This document shows positions 29,121 through 39,402 of a stretch of 64,000 bases of DNA, piece by piece. Under the pieces are notes generated by a model. That model did not search any database. It saw only the letters and a program-made list of their open reading frames with translations, and was not told the DNA's origin. How positions within the stretch are numbered: the first letter of the stretch is position 1; every line of letters starts with the position of its first letter. The translations under genes were made by a program, and so were the position numbers. The stretch is from Chitinophagales bacterium. GTDB lineage: Bacteria; Bacteroidota; Bacteroidia; Chitinophagales; JADIYW01. The stretch spans positions 186,001 to 250,000 of the forward strand of contig JAMLHJ010000002.1 in the NCBI GenBank assembly GCA_023957245.1. The letters run 5' to 3'.

Positions 29121-30224
29121 ATGGAATCAAATTTTAATCAACAGCCGGCTATTCTTTTATTAGAAGACGGTACTGTTTTTCATGGCTATGCTTGTGGAAA
29201 AATTGGAACTTCTTTTGGTGAGGTTTGTTTTTCTACAAATCTTACTGGTTATCAGGAGCTTTTTACAGACCCTTCGTATTTTGGTCAATTGCTTGTGACG
29301 ACTAATGTTCATGTAGGTAATTATGGAGTTATTGATGAAGACGAGCAATCTGATAAAATTCAAATCGCAGGTTTGATTTGTAAAGATTTTTCAGTGAATT
29401 ACTCAAGGAAAAAATCTGATACTAATATTCAGGAGTATTTTGAGCGTAATAATCTTGTTGGGATATATGGTGTTGATACTAGAATGTTAGTGCGTCATAT
29501 TAGAAAGTCTGGGGCTATGAATGCTGTCATTTCTTCAGAGATTTTTGATATAAATATCTTGAAAACTAAACTTGCAGAAGTTCCTTCTATGGATGGCTTG
29601 GAATTGTCTTCGAAAGTGACTACTTCTTCATCTTATACTTTAGGTGATGAGTCTGCTAAATATAAAGTATCAGTATTAGACTTAGGAGTGAAAAGAGATA
29701 TTTTGAATAACCTAGTATCTAGAGGTTGTTTTGTTAAAGTTTTTCCTGCTAAAACCTCATTTGAAGACTTAAAAGCTTTTCAACCTAATGGTTATTTCTT
29801 TTCAAATGGCCCTGGAGATCCAGGAAATATGGATTATGCTGTTGAAACAGCTCAAGCTATTCTTAAGGAAGGAGCTCCTTTCTTTGGTATTTGTTTAGGA
29901 AATCAAATTTTGGCAAGAGCATTAGGTATTGATACTTATAAAATGCATCATGGACATAGAGGTGGCAATCATCCTGTTAAAAATTTATTGACTGGAAAAT
30001 GCGAAATTTCTACTCAAAATCACGGTTTCGCTGTGGACATGAATCAATTGAAAGCATCTCCTTTAGTCGAATTGACTCATGTAAATCTTAATGATGATAC
30101 TGCTGAAGGGTTTAGAGTTGTAGGCAAGAAAGCATTTAGTGTACAATATCATCCAGAAGCTTCTCCTGGTCCTCATGATTCTAGATATTTATTTGATCAG
30201 TTTATAGATTTGATGAAGCAATAA
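29121..30224 (+). CDS. carA: Carbamoyl-phosphate synthase small subunit
   Basis: A 367-residue glutamine amidotransferase subunit. It hydrolyses glutamine and passes ammonia to CarB for carbamoyl phosphate, the precursor of pyrimidines and arginine. The N-terminal CPSase_sn domain is marked by DGTVFHGYACG and SFGEVCFSTNLTGYQE. The C-terminal class I amidotransferase domain has the nucleophile in GICLGNQIL (Cys258) and the His/Glu pair in QYHPEASPGPHDS. carB is not adjacent. Position after rplQ is conserved in many Bacteroidota. The start codon lies five bases after a TAnnTTTG element. Confidence 0.96.
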   Translation: MESNFNQQPAILLLEDGTVFHGYACGKIGTSFGEVCFSTNLTGYQELFTDPSYFGQLLVTTNVHVGNYGVIDEDEQSDKIQIAGLICKDFSVNYSRKKSDTNIQEYFERNNLVGIYGVDTRMLVRHIRKSGAMNAVISSEIFDINILKTKLAEVPSMDGLELSSKVTTSSSYTLGDESAKYKVSVLDLGVKRDILNNLVSRGCFVKVFPAKTSFEDLKAFQPNGYFFSNGPGDPGNMDYAVETAQAILKEGAPFFGICLGNQILARALGIDTYKMHHGHRGGNHPVKNLLTGKCEISTQNHGFAVDMNQLKASPLVELTHVNLNDDTAEGFRVVGKKAFSVQYHPEASPGPHDSRYLFDQFIDLMKQ

Positions 30225-30251
30225 TTCCTTTATCCCCCTCAATTATCTATT

Positions 30252-33128
30252 ATGAAAAATTTGCTTTTATTGATATTAGGCTTTGCTTTTTTTTGTTCTG
30301 CGAGCCAAGCTCAAGATAAGTCTTCACTTTTTTCTGCATATATCACTCCAGATACTGCTGTTGCAGGAGAGAAAAGTAGTTTTAGTATTGTTTTGAAAGC
30401 TGAGGATGTCATTAAAGCAAATACACTTTTTAAGATAAAATTTATTAAAGGGTTCAAGGATTTTCAAAATCTTCTAGCAAGTGCTCCAGGATATGTAAAA
30501 GCATCTATGAGTACTACTGGTGGAATTGTAGGTGTAAATACTATCAAATCTTCCTATGAAGAGAATCTTCCTTTTTGGGAAATGAATGTTCAAGATAAAG
30601 TCATTTCCATCATTACTCGTAATGTGAATATGGCAAAGGGAGACTCTATTATTGTTGCTATAGGACAAGGCGGTGCTAATTCAGGTGCTATTGCTCCGAC
30701 AACTGCAAATAAAGAGGAAGTAGAAATCGCTATGGCTAATAATGGGACGACTAACAATGTTACGTTGACATCTCATGCTCCTATTTTTGAAGTGAAAGCT
30801 AGGTCTGTTAAAACGATATATTTATTTGCAAGCTCTGTTGCTAAAGTAGGTCAAGCATCTAAGTTGTTGATTACTACTGCAGATGAGTACTTTAATGTTA
30901 ATCAAAATTTTGTTGGCGATGTGTTTTTATCTTCAAATCAAAACTCTGATATCGTTTTGCCTACAAAAGTTACTTTTACACCACTTGATTCAGGCAGGAA
31001 AGAAATAGAGGTTTTTTATTTGAAAGAGGGTTCTTTTGTGATTACAGGTAATTATGAAAATTCGAGTATTCCTGTGGTCGCTTCCAATCCTATTCGAGTT
31101 GATAATGATAGACCTTTTATTTATTGGGGAGACATGCATAGCCACGGTGCGCCTAGTAGAGATGCTATTGGTCGAGGAAGATATGAATATGCTCGCTATG
31201 CACGTGGGCTAGATTTTATGTGTGCAACTGACCACGCTGATCATGGTAAAACTATTTATGGTCTTTCTGATAGAGAGTGGGCAAGACAGAAAGCTGAAGT
31301 GATAGCCAGTCACCAACCAGGGAAGTTTATTCCTTTTATTGGATATGAAAATAGTTTTCTTTATCCTACAGGGCATTATAATATGATATTCAATGTCAAA
31401 GACGAGAATATTGATGATGTTCCAATGTGGCCAATGAGAGTGGTGAAAGATATTCAAACTATCTGGTCACTGGCTCAACAACAAAATATTGATATGTTGA
31501 CTATTCCTCATCATTGTGGTAAAGTGTTTAATGTGAGTTCGGAAGGAAGTGAGTGTAAAAATTGTAATACTTTTGGAGGGATACAATATAATGAGAAGTA
31601 TAAAAGATTAATTGAAATTTATAGCTTTCATGGATTGTCTGAAAGTTATGATCCAGACCATAATTTGTCTTATTATAATAGAAGCAAAATTGCTAGATCT
31701 TTCAATGGTCCCAATTATGCACAAGATGCATGGGCTTTAGGTGAGAAGTTAGGAGTCATAGCTAGTAGTGACGATCATTTTGGGCATCCTGGCTCTATTG
31801 TGAATGGTGTAGCTGCGGTACTAGCCAATGAATTGGATAGAGATACATTGTTTCAGGCATTGAAAAATCGTCACTCTTATGGTACTACTGGAGAAAGAGT
31901 ATGGGTTGATTTTAAAGTGAATGGTGCGCTTATGGGTTCAACTATTGAAATTTTGCCAGATTCAAAGCCGAAAATTTCTTTTGATGTAATGGGAACTGAT
32001 TCAATTGATTATGTTGAAGTGTTGAAATGGGATTTTAAACGTGGTGTATATGAAAATAATCACCCTAAATATGAAATTATTGCTCGATATAATACAGATA
32101 TATCTAACCCCAAAATGCTGAAAGCTGAATTTTATGATCAAGGTTTTTCGGATTCTTGTTTGTATTATCTAAGAGCCAAACAAACTAATCGCATTTTAGA
32201 TATAATTGAGTATAAAGAGGTGTGGGCATGGACAAGCCCTGTATGGGTGAGCCACAAAGCAGTTAATGTGAATGAATCAGATTCATTAAAGTCTTATCTT
32301 CCCAAAGTGGATGGGAAACGTATCAGACATTTTTGGTCGATGTACAATATTAGCGGTGTGACTCAATATCAAATTGAAAAGAAGAGTCAACAAGGCATTT
32401 GGCAGACTTTATTTTCTTATCAACCAAATGATCCTTATCAGTTAGATTTTGAGTATGTTGAATTATATCCTTATGATGGGAAGAATATTTACAGATTAAA
32501 GTATTTGACTAATAAAGGAGAAACTAAATATTCTTCTGAACAACAACTATCTCTTCAATTAGATAGCTTGTCTGACTTTTCTTATTCTTTAGATAATGGA
32601 GCAATTGTTTTACATTGGCTAACAGATAAGGAATTGCATACAGATTTTTATAAAATTGAATTATTGAATAATGGTGTTTTTCAGAATATAGCAACTATAA
32701 ATGCCAATATTGATTTAGGTGAATTATTATCCCAATATTCTTGGACATCTACTTATTCTCAACCAGGATTATATCATTTCAAATTGTCTCAATTGATAGA
32801 AAATCAAGTGGTAGATACTAAAGAATTGATAGTTGAAATAGTTTCTACTGGGATTGCAGATTCGAATTTATCCGATGAGTTTGTCTTGAAAAATAATTTA
32901 TTATCTACAAGGCAGAATTTAGAATTTAAAGTTTCTGATAGATTGACTGGGGCTAATGTTTCTATAATTGATACAGAGGGAAGAATTGTTAAACAGGTTG
33001 GAGAAATCAATAACATAGGTATTTGGAATAGTGTAGGTATTCAAGGATTACCAGCTGCATCATATAGAATAATTATCAGAACGAAGGAAAATCAATTATT
33101 ACAAGTTCCATTTGTTTTAATACCGTAA
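30252..33128 (+). CDS. Secreted DUF3604 metal-dependent hydrolase-like protein with T9SS sorting tail
   Basis: A 958-residue exported protein. Residues 1-20 are a signal peptide ending ASQAQ. About residues 25-285 are beta-rich and precede a DUF3604 domain, a PHP-like fold. Potential metal ligands are in YWGDMHSHG (near 290), CATDHADHG, TIPHHCGK and SSDDHFGHPGS. About residues 675-870 are beta-rich. The last 80 or so residues (GANVSIIDTEGRIVKQ... IQGLPAASYRIII) match the type A Por secretion sorting domain, so export by the type IX system to the surface is predicted. The substrate is unknown. It follows carA by 27 bases and ends at a bidirectional terminator. Confidence 0.85.
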   Translation: MKNLLLLILGFAFFCSASQAQDKSSLFSAYITPDTAVAGEKSSFSIVLKAEDVIKANTLFKIKFIKGFKDFQNLLASAPGYVKASMSTTGGIVGVNTIKSSYEENLPFWEMNVQDKVISIITRNVNMAKGDSIIVAIGQGGANSGAIAPTTANKEEVEIAMANNGTTNNVTLTSHAPIFEVKARSVKTIYLFASSVAKVGQASKLLITTADEYFNVNQNFVGDVFLSSNQNSDIVLPTKVTFTPLDSGRKEIEVFYLKEGSFVITGNYENSSIPVVASNPIRVDNDRPFIYWGDMHSHGAPSRDAIGRGRYEYARYARGLDFMCATDHADHGKTIYGLSDREWARQKAEVIASHQPGKFIPFIGYENSFLYPTGHYNMIFNVKDENIDDVPMWPMRVVKDIQTIWSLAQQQNIDMLTIPHHCGKVFNVSSEGSECKNCNTFGGIQYNEKYKRLIEIYSFHGLSESYDPDHNLSYYNRSKIARSFNGPNYAQDAWALGEKLGVIASSDDHFGHPGSIVNGVAAVLANELDRDTLFQALKNRHSYGTTGERVWVDFKVNGALMGSTIEILPDSKPKISFDVMGTDSIDYVEVLKWDFKRGVYENNHPKYEIIARYNTDISNPKMLKAEFYDQGFSDSCLYYLRAKQTNRILDIIEYKEVWAWTSPVWVSHKAVNVNESDSLKSYLPKVDGKRIRHFWSMYNISGVTQYQIEKKSQQGIWQTLFSYQPNDPYQLDFEYVELYPYDGKNIYRLKYLTNKGETKYSSEQQLSLQLDSLSDFSYSLDNGAIVLHWLTDKELHTDFYKIELLNNGVFQNIATINANIDLGELLSQYSWTSTYSQPGLYHFKLSQLIENQVVDTKELIVEIVSTGIADSNLSDEFVLKNNLLSTRQNLEFKVSDRLTGANVSIIDTEGRIVKQVGEINNIGIWNSVGIQGLPAASYRIIIRTKENQLLQVPFVLIP

Positions 33129-33160
33129 ACAGATTTTAAAGTCTATAGATATCCAAAATA

Positions 33161-33196
33161 AAAACGGGCTACCATTGCGGTAGCCCGTTTTTATTT
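33161..33196. terminator. Bidirectional terminator between the DUF3604 gene and acyl-CoA dehydrogenase
   Basis: GGGCTACC pairs with GGTAGCCC around a four-base loop, with As before and Ts after (AAAACGGGCTACC ... GGTAGCCCGTTTTT). It can stop both convergent genes. The loop-closing stem is the strongest hairpin in this part of the window. Confidence 0.85.
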
Positions 33197-33212
33197 TATT
33201 TGTTAAAACTGA

Positions 33213-34418
33213 TTAGCCTTTAGCAGCAGCTCTTTGGGCTTTTTGTTTTTCAAAATATTCTTTCAATAACCCTCTTGAAATCAATAACTTCATGATTTCA
33301 TTAGTTCCTGCATAAATTCTTGCTACTCTATTATCAGCATAAGCACGAGCAACAAAATATTCCCACATATAGCCATATCCACCATGTAATTGTACACATT
33401 CGTCAACTACTTCTTGATGCATGTCAGTACAAGAATATTTTGCCATAGAAGCAGTCTCAGGAGTCAATTCTCCAGCGATATACAATTCAATACATCTATC
33501 TACAAAAGTTTGATGAATCTGAAGCTTAGTAGCCAATTCAGCCAATTTGAATTGTGTATTTTGGAATCCAGCAATAGGTTGTTTGAAAGCTTCTCTGTCA
33601 AGTGTGTATTGAATAGTATTTTCTAACGCACCTTCTGCTCCTCCACTTGCCATTAAAGCAACGGACATCCTTTCTCTTCCCAATTTTTGCATCATATAGA
33701 CAAAGCCTTTCCCTATTTGACCTAAAAGATTTTCTTTAGGTATTTTGACATCTTCAAAGAATAGTTCACAAGTGTCTTGAGCTTTCATTCCCACTTTTTT
33801 AAATGGCTTACCTTTTGTATATCCTTGACGAGTTGACTCAATAATGAAAAGGCTGATACCATTATTTTTTCCATCGATGATTGTACGAGCAGCGATAATT
33901 GCCATATCACTCATATAACCATTCGTGATAAATGTTTTTTGACCATTGATGACATAGTGGTCTCCTTTGTCTTCTGCAGTAGTTCTCAAAGCCTGTAAGT
34001 CACTTCCACAACCAGGTTCGGTCATGCCGATAGCAGTGATGCACTCGCCAGATACCATCAAAGGCAACCATTTTTTCTTTTGTTCTTCTGTGCCATAATC
34101 TACAATGTATGGAGCAACAATATCTGAGTGTAAAAAGAATCCTGGTCCTGTATATCCATGTTTGGATATTTCTTCAGTAATAAGTGCGCAGAAAGAAAAG
34201 TCTAATCCAGCTCCTCCATAAGCATCAGGAACATCTAAGCATAAAAGCCCAGTCTCACCAGCTTTAATCCATACTTCTCTACTGACCTGACCATCTTCTT
34301 CCCATTGGGCATGATAAGGAGTGATTTCTTTTTCGATGAACTGGCGGCAAGTTTCTCTTAGCATTTCATGCTCTTCAGATTGGTAAGCAGTTCTTTTGAG
34401 TTTAATATTTGAATACAT
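33213..34418 (-). CDS. Acyl-CoA dehydrogenase (long-chain/isovaleryl type by catalytic residue)
   Basis: A 401-residue FAD enzyme that introduces the alpha-beta double bond in acyl-CoA during fatty acid or branched-chain degradation. FAD-binding and substrate motifs are AIGMTEPGCGSDLQALRTTA (near 130), KTFITNGYMSDMAIIAAR and the helical domain with DREAFKQPIAGFQNTQFKLAE. At the usual catalytic Glu site of short/medium-chain enzymes the sequence is IYAGTNEIMK, with Ala; a glutamate at 262 (GGAEGALEN) occupies the place used by long-chain and isovaleryl-CoA dehydrogenases. The ATG at 34418 (MYSNIKLKRTAY) is preferred to an upstream start that adds 12 hydrophobic residues. No beta-oxidation partners are adjacent. 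Confidence 0.88.
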   Translation of the reverse strand: MYSNIKLKRTAYQSEEHEMLRETCRQFIEKEITPYHAQWEEDGQVSREVWIKAGETGLLCLDVPDAYGGAGLDFSFCALITEEISKHGYTGPGFFLHSDIVAPYIVDYGTEEQKKKWLPLMVSGECITAIGMTEPGCGSDLQALRTTAEDKGDHYVINGQKTFITNGYMSDMAIIAARTIIDGKNNGISLFIIESTRQGYTKGKPFKKVGMKAQDTCELFFEDVKIPKENLLGQIGKGFVYMMQKLGRERMSVALMASGGAEGALENTIQYTLDREAFKQPIAGFQNTQFKLAELATKLQIHQTFVDRCIELYIAGELTPETASMAKYSCTDMHQEVVDECVQLHGGYGYMWEYFVARAYADNRVARIYAGTNEIMKLLISRGLLKEYFEKQKAQRAAAKG

Positions 34419-34648
34419 TTTTTTTAAAATAAGCCATAAAGATATGAAAAACAAGCTGTTTTTTGAAATGAATTTTAATATTGATGGTATTATTTGTTAC
34501 TCTTCTTATGCAATTATTTATAATTGTTTAACTTCGTACAGCTTTTAAAAGATGATATTTTTTGCCAATAATAATATTGATATAGAGACCCGATTTCTAG
34601 CATATTCATCTTGCTCAACTCCTAAAATTATTCAGTTTCAAATAATAA

Positions 34649-35944
<1,296 letters not shown>

Positions 35945-35963
35945 TGAATTGAGAAATTAGTAG

Positions 35964-35995
35964 AAGGAGAAGAGTAATATCTTCTCCTTTTTTTA
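35964..35995 (+). terminator. Rho-independent terminator after eno
   Basis: AAGGAGAAGA pairs with the following TCTTCTCCTT around a short loop (gtaata), then a run of Ts. About 20 bases after the enolase stop. Confidence 0.85.
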
Positions 35996-36112
35996 TAGTT
36001 TCAGTATAGGGAAATTTACTTTGATGAGTGAATGTTTTGAATAAATATTAAATTGTAGTTGCAACATTGGCATAGTTTTTAATGTTGTAATAGAAAGTTA
36101 AATAAGTCGAAC

Positions 36113-36805
36113 ATGAAAAAATATTTTTTTACAATAATCAGTGCGTTATTTTTATCTATTAACGCTTATGGACAATTGTTTAAAGCAAATGATGTTGCGA
36201 AGATAGCGGACTACGTAGTTTCTGAATTGCAAATTAATGGTGCTACAGCGCAAAATGTTAAGACGCTTTATGCAGATTATGGAGAAAAGATGCGTGTTGT
36301 GTCTTCTTCAATGGAAGGTTTACCAGCAAAACAAAGTAAAATTCAAGCACTTACTAAAGAGATGGATGTAAAGGTAAAAGAAGTCTTACCTGCAAATAAA
36401 AGGTCAGATTACGACATCGTTACTGATCATTATCGCAAGAAAGGTATCGGTTCTAGTGCTTTGGGTAATCAACAGGTAGCTTCTAATCAAACAGATAATA
36501 ACTCTAAAGGACAAGCTGCGCAATTAGATTTGAATCAAGCTCAAGAAATTGCTGAAAATTTAAAACAAGAGTTTAAAAGTCAATTGGGTGTTAATGATGC
36601 TCAAGCAGATCAACTTGTGAAAATAACTTTTGAGCATAATCTTCAGAAAAAAATTATCAATCAGACATTGAAAACTGATCCTCAAGCTAAGGCTAGTAAA
36701 ATGAATGAATTGAATGCAAAAACCAATGCTAAGGTCAAAGGAATACTAAATGAACAACAGTTTAAAAAATATATTATGATTCTTATCCAGAATGAGCGTC
36801 AATAA
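36113..36805 (+). CDS. Secreted helical protein with an internal duplication
   Basis: A 230-residue protein of unknown function. Residues 1-20 are a signal peptide (YFFTIISALFLSINAYGQ), without a lipobox, so it is probably periplasmic. Two similar helical units follow: about residues 25-105 (IADYVVSELQINGATAQNVKTLY ... KVKEVLPANKRSDYDIV) and about residues 145-228 (IAENLKQEFKSQLGVNDAQADQLV ... KVKGILNEQQFKKYIMI). They are joined by a Gln/Asn/Ser-rich linker. Each resembles the short helical Spy/CpxP-like periplasmic units of Bacteroidota in size and in the ending (LxxxQxxxY), but that is inference. It lies between eno and icd and converges with icd at a shared terminator. Confidence 0.7.
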   Translation: MKKYFFTIISALFLSINAYGQLFKANDVAKIADYVVSELQINGATAQNVKTLYADYGEKMRVVSSSMEGLPAKQSKIQALTKEMDVKVKEVLPANKRSDYDIVTDHYRKKGIGSSALGNQQVASNQTDNNSKGQAAQLDLNQAQEIAENLKQEFKSQLGVNDAQADQLVKITFEHNLQKKIINQTLKTDPQAKASKMNELNAKTNAKVKGILNEQQFKKYIMILIQNERQ

Positions 36806-36820
36806 AAGTTTTATATTATA

Positions 36821-36858
36821 AAAATAGGCTGTTCAATTTTGAACAGCCTATTTTCTTT
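36821..36858. terminator. Bidirectional terminator between the duplicated helical protein and icd
   Basis: AAAATAGGCTGTTC pairs with GAACAGCCTATTTT around a five- to six-base AT loop. Near-perfect inverted repeat with As and Ts on both sides, serving both convergent genes. Confidence 0.88.
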
Positions 36859-36873
36859 ATCCTAAATTATTTG

Positions 36874-38139
36874 TTACATATTTTCAATAATAGCATCTCC
36901 AAATTCAGAGCACTTTAATAAAGTAGCATTATCCATTAATCTGTGGAAGTCATAAGTTACTCTACCTTGGTCAATAGACTTTTCAATACCCTTATTGATT
37001 AGGTCAGCAGCTTCTTGCCATCCCATATATTCCAACATCATTACTCCTGATAATATCACTGAACTAGGGTTTACTTTGTCAAGATTAGCATATTTAGGAG
37101 CTGTTCCATGAGTAGCTTCAAAAATAGCCATGCCAGTTACATAGTTAATGTTGGCTCCTGGTGCGATACCTATACCTCCCACTAATGCAGCAAGTGCATC
37201 TGAAATATAGTCGCCATTAAGATTAAGAGTTGCAATCACATCGTATTCCTCTGGTCTTAGAATGATTTGTTGTAAGAAGTTGTCTGCAATCGCATCTTTG
37301 ATGATGATTTTACCTGCAGCTATAGCTTCTTTTTGAGCAACATTGGCAGCAGAAGTGCCATCTTCAGCAGCGATTTCATCATATTGTCTCCATGTAAACA
37401 CATGATCTCCAAATTCTCTTTCTACTAAGTCATATCCCCATTCTTTGAATTTGCCTTCAGTGAATTTCATGATATTTCCTTTGTGAACGAATGTAAGAGA
37501 TGAGCGTTTTTGTTGAATAGCATATTTGATTGCTGAACGCACCAATCTTTCTGTTCCATCAATGGAAACTGGTTTGATTCCTATTGAAGAAGACTCTGGG
37601 AATCTAATTTTGTCAACGCCCATAGTATTAATAAGAAAATCAATTACTTTCTCAGCTTCAGGAGTTTTGGCTAAATATTCAATTCCAGCATAGATATCTT
37701 CAGTGTTTTCCCTAAAAATCACCATATTGACTTTTTCAGGTTCTTTTACAGGAGAAGGAACACCATTGAAATATCTTACAGGTCTTACGCAAGCATATAA
37801 GTCTAATATTTGTCTTAATGCAACGTTTAATGACCTAATACCTCCTCCTACAGGAGTAGTTAATGGGCCTTTTATTGCTACAAGATGTTCTTGAATTACT
37901 TCTAAAGTTTCTTTAGGTAGCCACTCACCAGTTAATTTAAATGCTTTCTCACCAGTCAAGACTTCTTTCCATTCAATTTTTCTTTCACCATTATAAGCTT
38001 TTTCAACTGCTGCGTCAAAAACTTTTACTGATGCTTTCCAAATATCAGGTCCGATGCCATCACCTTCAATAAAAGGAATTATTGGGTTGTTAGGAACTTG
38101 TAGTACACCATTTTGAATTGAAATTTTTTGTCCACTCAT
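36874..38139 (-). CDS. icd: NADP-dependent isocitrate dehydrogenase
   Basis: A 421-residue enzyme of the citric acid cycle that oxidatively decarboxylates isocitrate to 2-oxoglutarate. It is of the E. coli-type homodimeric form: [17 protein letters not shown] at the N-terminus, the phosphorylatable active-site serine in [13 protein letters not shown] (Ser103), [13 protein letters not shown], and the cofactor region [25 protein letters not shown]. The Lys/Tyr pattern after it (near 330-350) fits NADP preference. Monocistronic between a bidirectional terminator and a divergent ruvB. A TATCTTTA element about 20 bases upstream may be a variant promoter. Confidence 0.94.
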   Translation of the reverse strand: MSGQKISIQNGVLQVPNNPIIPFIEGDGIGPDIWKASVKVFDAAVEKAYNGERKIEWKEVLTGEKAFKLTGEWLPKETLEVIQEHLVAIKGPLTTPVGGGIRSLNVALRQILDLYACVRPVRYFNGVPSPVKEPEKVNMVIFRENTEDIYAGIEYLAKTPEAEKVIDFLINTMGVDKIRFPESSSIGIKPVSIDGTERLVRSAIKYAIQQKRSSLTFVHKGNIMKFTEGKFKEWGYDLVEREFGDHVFTWRQYDEIAAEDGTSAANVAQKEAIAAGKIIIKDAIADNFLQQIILRPEEYDVIATLNLNGDYISDALAALVGGIGIAPGANINYVTGMAIFEATHGTAPKYANLDKVNPSSVILSGVMMLEYMGWQEAADLINKGIEKSIDQGRVTYDFHRLMDNATLLKCSEFGDAIIENM

Positions 38140-38304
38140 ATAAAATATTTTAATGTTTTAAAGATATGTTTTAATGCTCACAAATAGTTTAACAGCCTCA
38201 GGTTATATTTGGTTCAAAAATTATTTAAAACTACATTAAAATCCTGTGATTTAATAAAAAATATACAAATCAAATGTTTTAGGAAAGAGAAAATTTCATT
38301 TTGT

Positions 38305-38312
38305 TATCTTTG
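38305..38312 (+). promoter_or_regulatory. -7 element of ruvB
   Basis: TATCTTTG, exact TAnnTTTG, with its G five bases before the GTG start codon at 38317. No properly spaced TTG is seen. Predicts a leaderless transcript. Confidence 0.5.
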
Positions 38313-38316
38313 AACT

Positions 38317-39354
38317 GTGAGTAGAAATCATTCAAACTTTGATGCTGATGATAAGAGCATGAATTCCACTGAGAAAGAAGTAGAAAAAGTACTTCGTCCT
38401 CAGGCTTTGGAGCAATTCTCTGGTCAGCCCCAAATCGTAGAAAATCTTTACATTTTTATCCAAGCGGCAAAAATGAGAGGAGAGTCTATGGATCATGTAT
38501 TATTGCATGGTCCTCCTGGATTGGGAAAGACGACTCTTTCATACATTATCGCCAATGAATTGGGTACAAATATGAAAATTACTTCAGGCCCAGTGTTGGA
38601 AAAAGCTGGGGATTTGGCTGGTTTGCTTACAAGTTTGGAAGAAAATGATGTTCTTTTTATAGATGAAATTCATAGGCTCAATACAACTGTCGAAGAGTAT
38701 TTGTATAGTGCGATGGAGGATTATAGAATAGATATTATGCTGGATAGCGGTCCTAGTGCAAGGTCTATTCAGATTAATTTAAATCCTTTTACACTAGTAG
38801 GAGCAACCACACGTAGTGGACTATTGACAGCACCCATGCGTTCTAGATTTGGAATTACTTTCAGATTAGAATATTATAATGTTGATGTGTTAAGTAGGAT
38901 TATTAAGAGATCGGCTCAGATTTTAAATACAGAAATTAATACCGAGGCTGCTTATGAGATTGCAAGGCGTAGCAGAGGGACACCAAGGGTTGCCAATGCT
39001 CTGTTGAGGAGAGTCAGAGATTTTGCACAGATTAAAGGCAATGGAAAAATAGATCAAGAGATTTCAAGATTTGCATTGTCTGCTCTGAATATTGATGAGC
39101 ATGGGCTTGATGAAATGGATAATCATATATTGACGACTATAATAGAAAAGTTTGGTGGTGGTCCTGTCGGTTTGACTACAATAGCAACAGCAGTTGGTGA
39201 AGATGCAGGGTCTATAGAAGAAGTCTATGAGCCATATCTTATCCAAGAAGGTTATCTGAAGCGTACTCCGAGAGGGAGAGAAGTTACTGCTAAATCTTTC
39301 CAACATTTAGGGAAGACACCTCCTGGAACTACTCGTACATTATTTGATTCGTAA
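38317..39354 (+). CDS. ruvB: Holliday junction branch-migration helicase RuvB
   Basis: A 345-residue AAA+ motor that drives branch migration of Holliday junctions with RuvA. Walker A is GPPGLGKT (residues 65-72), Walker B/sensor DEIHR (116-120), then [19 protein letters not shown] with the arginine finger region, and the winged-helix C-terminus ([19 protein letters not shown]). The start is GTG at 38317; an ATG 14 codons later is possible, but the N-terminal residues before [11 protein letters not shown] are of usual length. ruvA and ruvC are not adjacent. Confidence 0.97.
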   Translation: MSRNHSNFDADDKSMNSTEKEVEKVLRPQALEQFSGQPQIVENLYIFIQAAKMRGESMDHVLLHGPPGLGKTTLSYIIANELGTNMKITSGPVLEKAGDLAGLLTSLEENDVLFIDEIHRLNTTVEEYLYSAMEDYRIDIMLDSGPSARSIQINLNPFTLVGATTRSGLLTAPMRSRFGITFRLEYYNVDVLSRIIKRSAQILNTEINTEAAYEIARRSRGTPRVANALLRRVRDFAQIKGNGKIDQEISRFALSALNIDEHGLDEMDNHILTTIIEKFGGGPVGLTTIATAVGEDAGSIEEVYEPYLIQEGYLKRTPRGREVTAKSFQHLGKTPPGTTRTLFDS

Positions 39355-39360
39355 TTCAAT

Positions 39361-39368
39361 TATATTTG
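39361..39368 (+). promoter_or_regulatory. Possible -7 element for the OppC-type permease
   Basis: TATATTTG in the short gap after ruvB. The nearest TTG (39344-39346) is only 14 bases upstream, shorter than consensus. It could start a separate transcript with a leader of about 30 bases to the ATG at 39403. Confidence 0.35.
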
Positions 39369-39402
39369 CTCCTTCATATTGAAGATATTTTTTGAAACAA
39401 TA

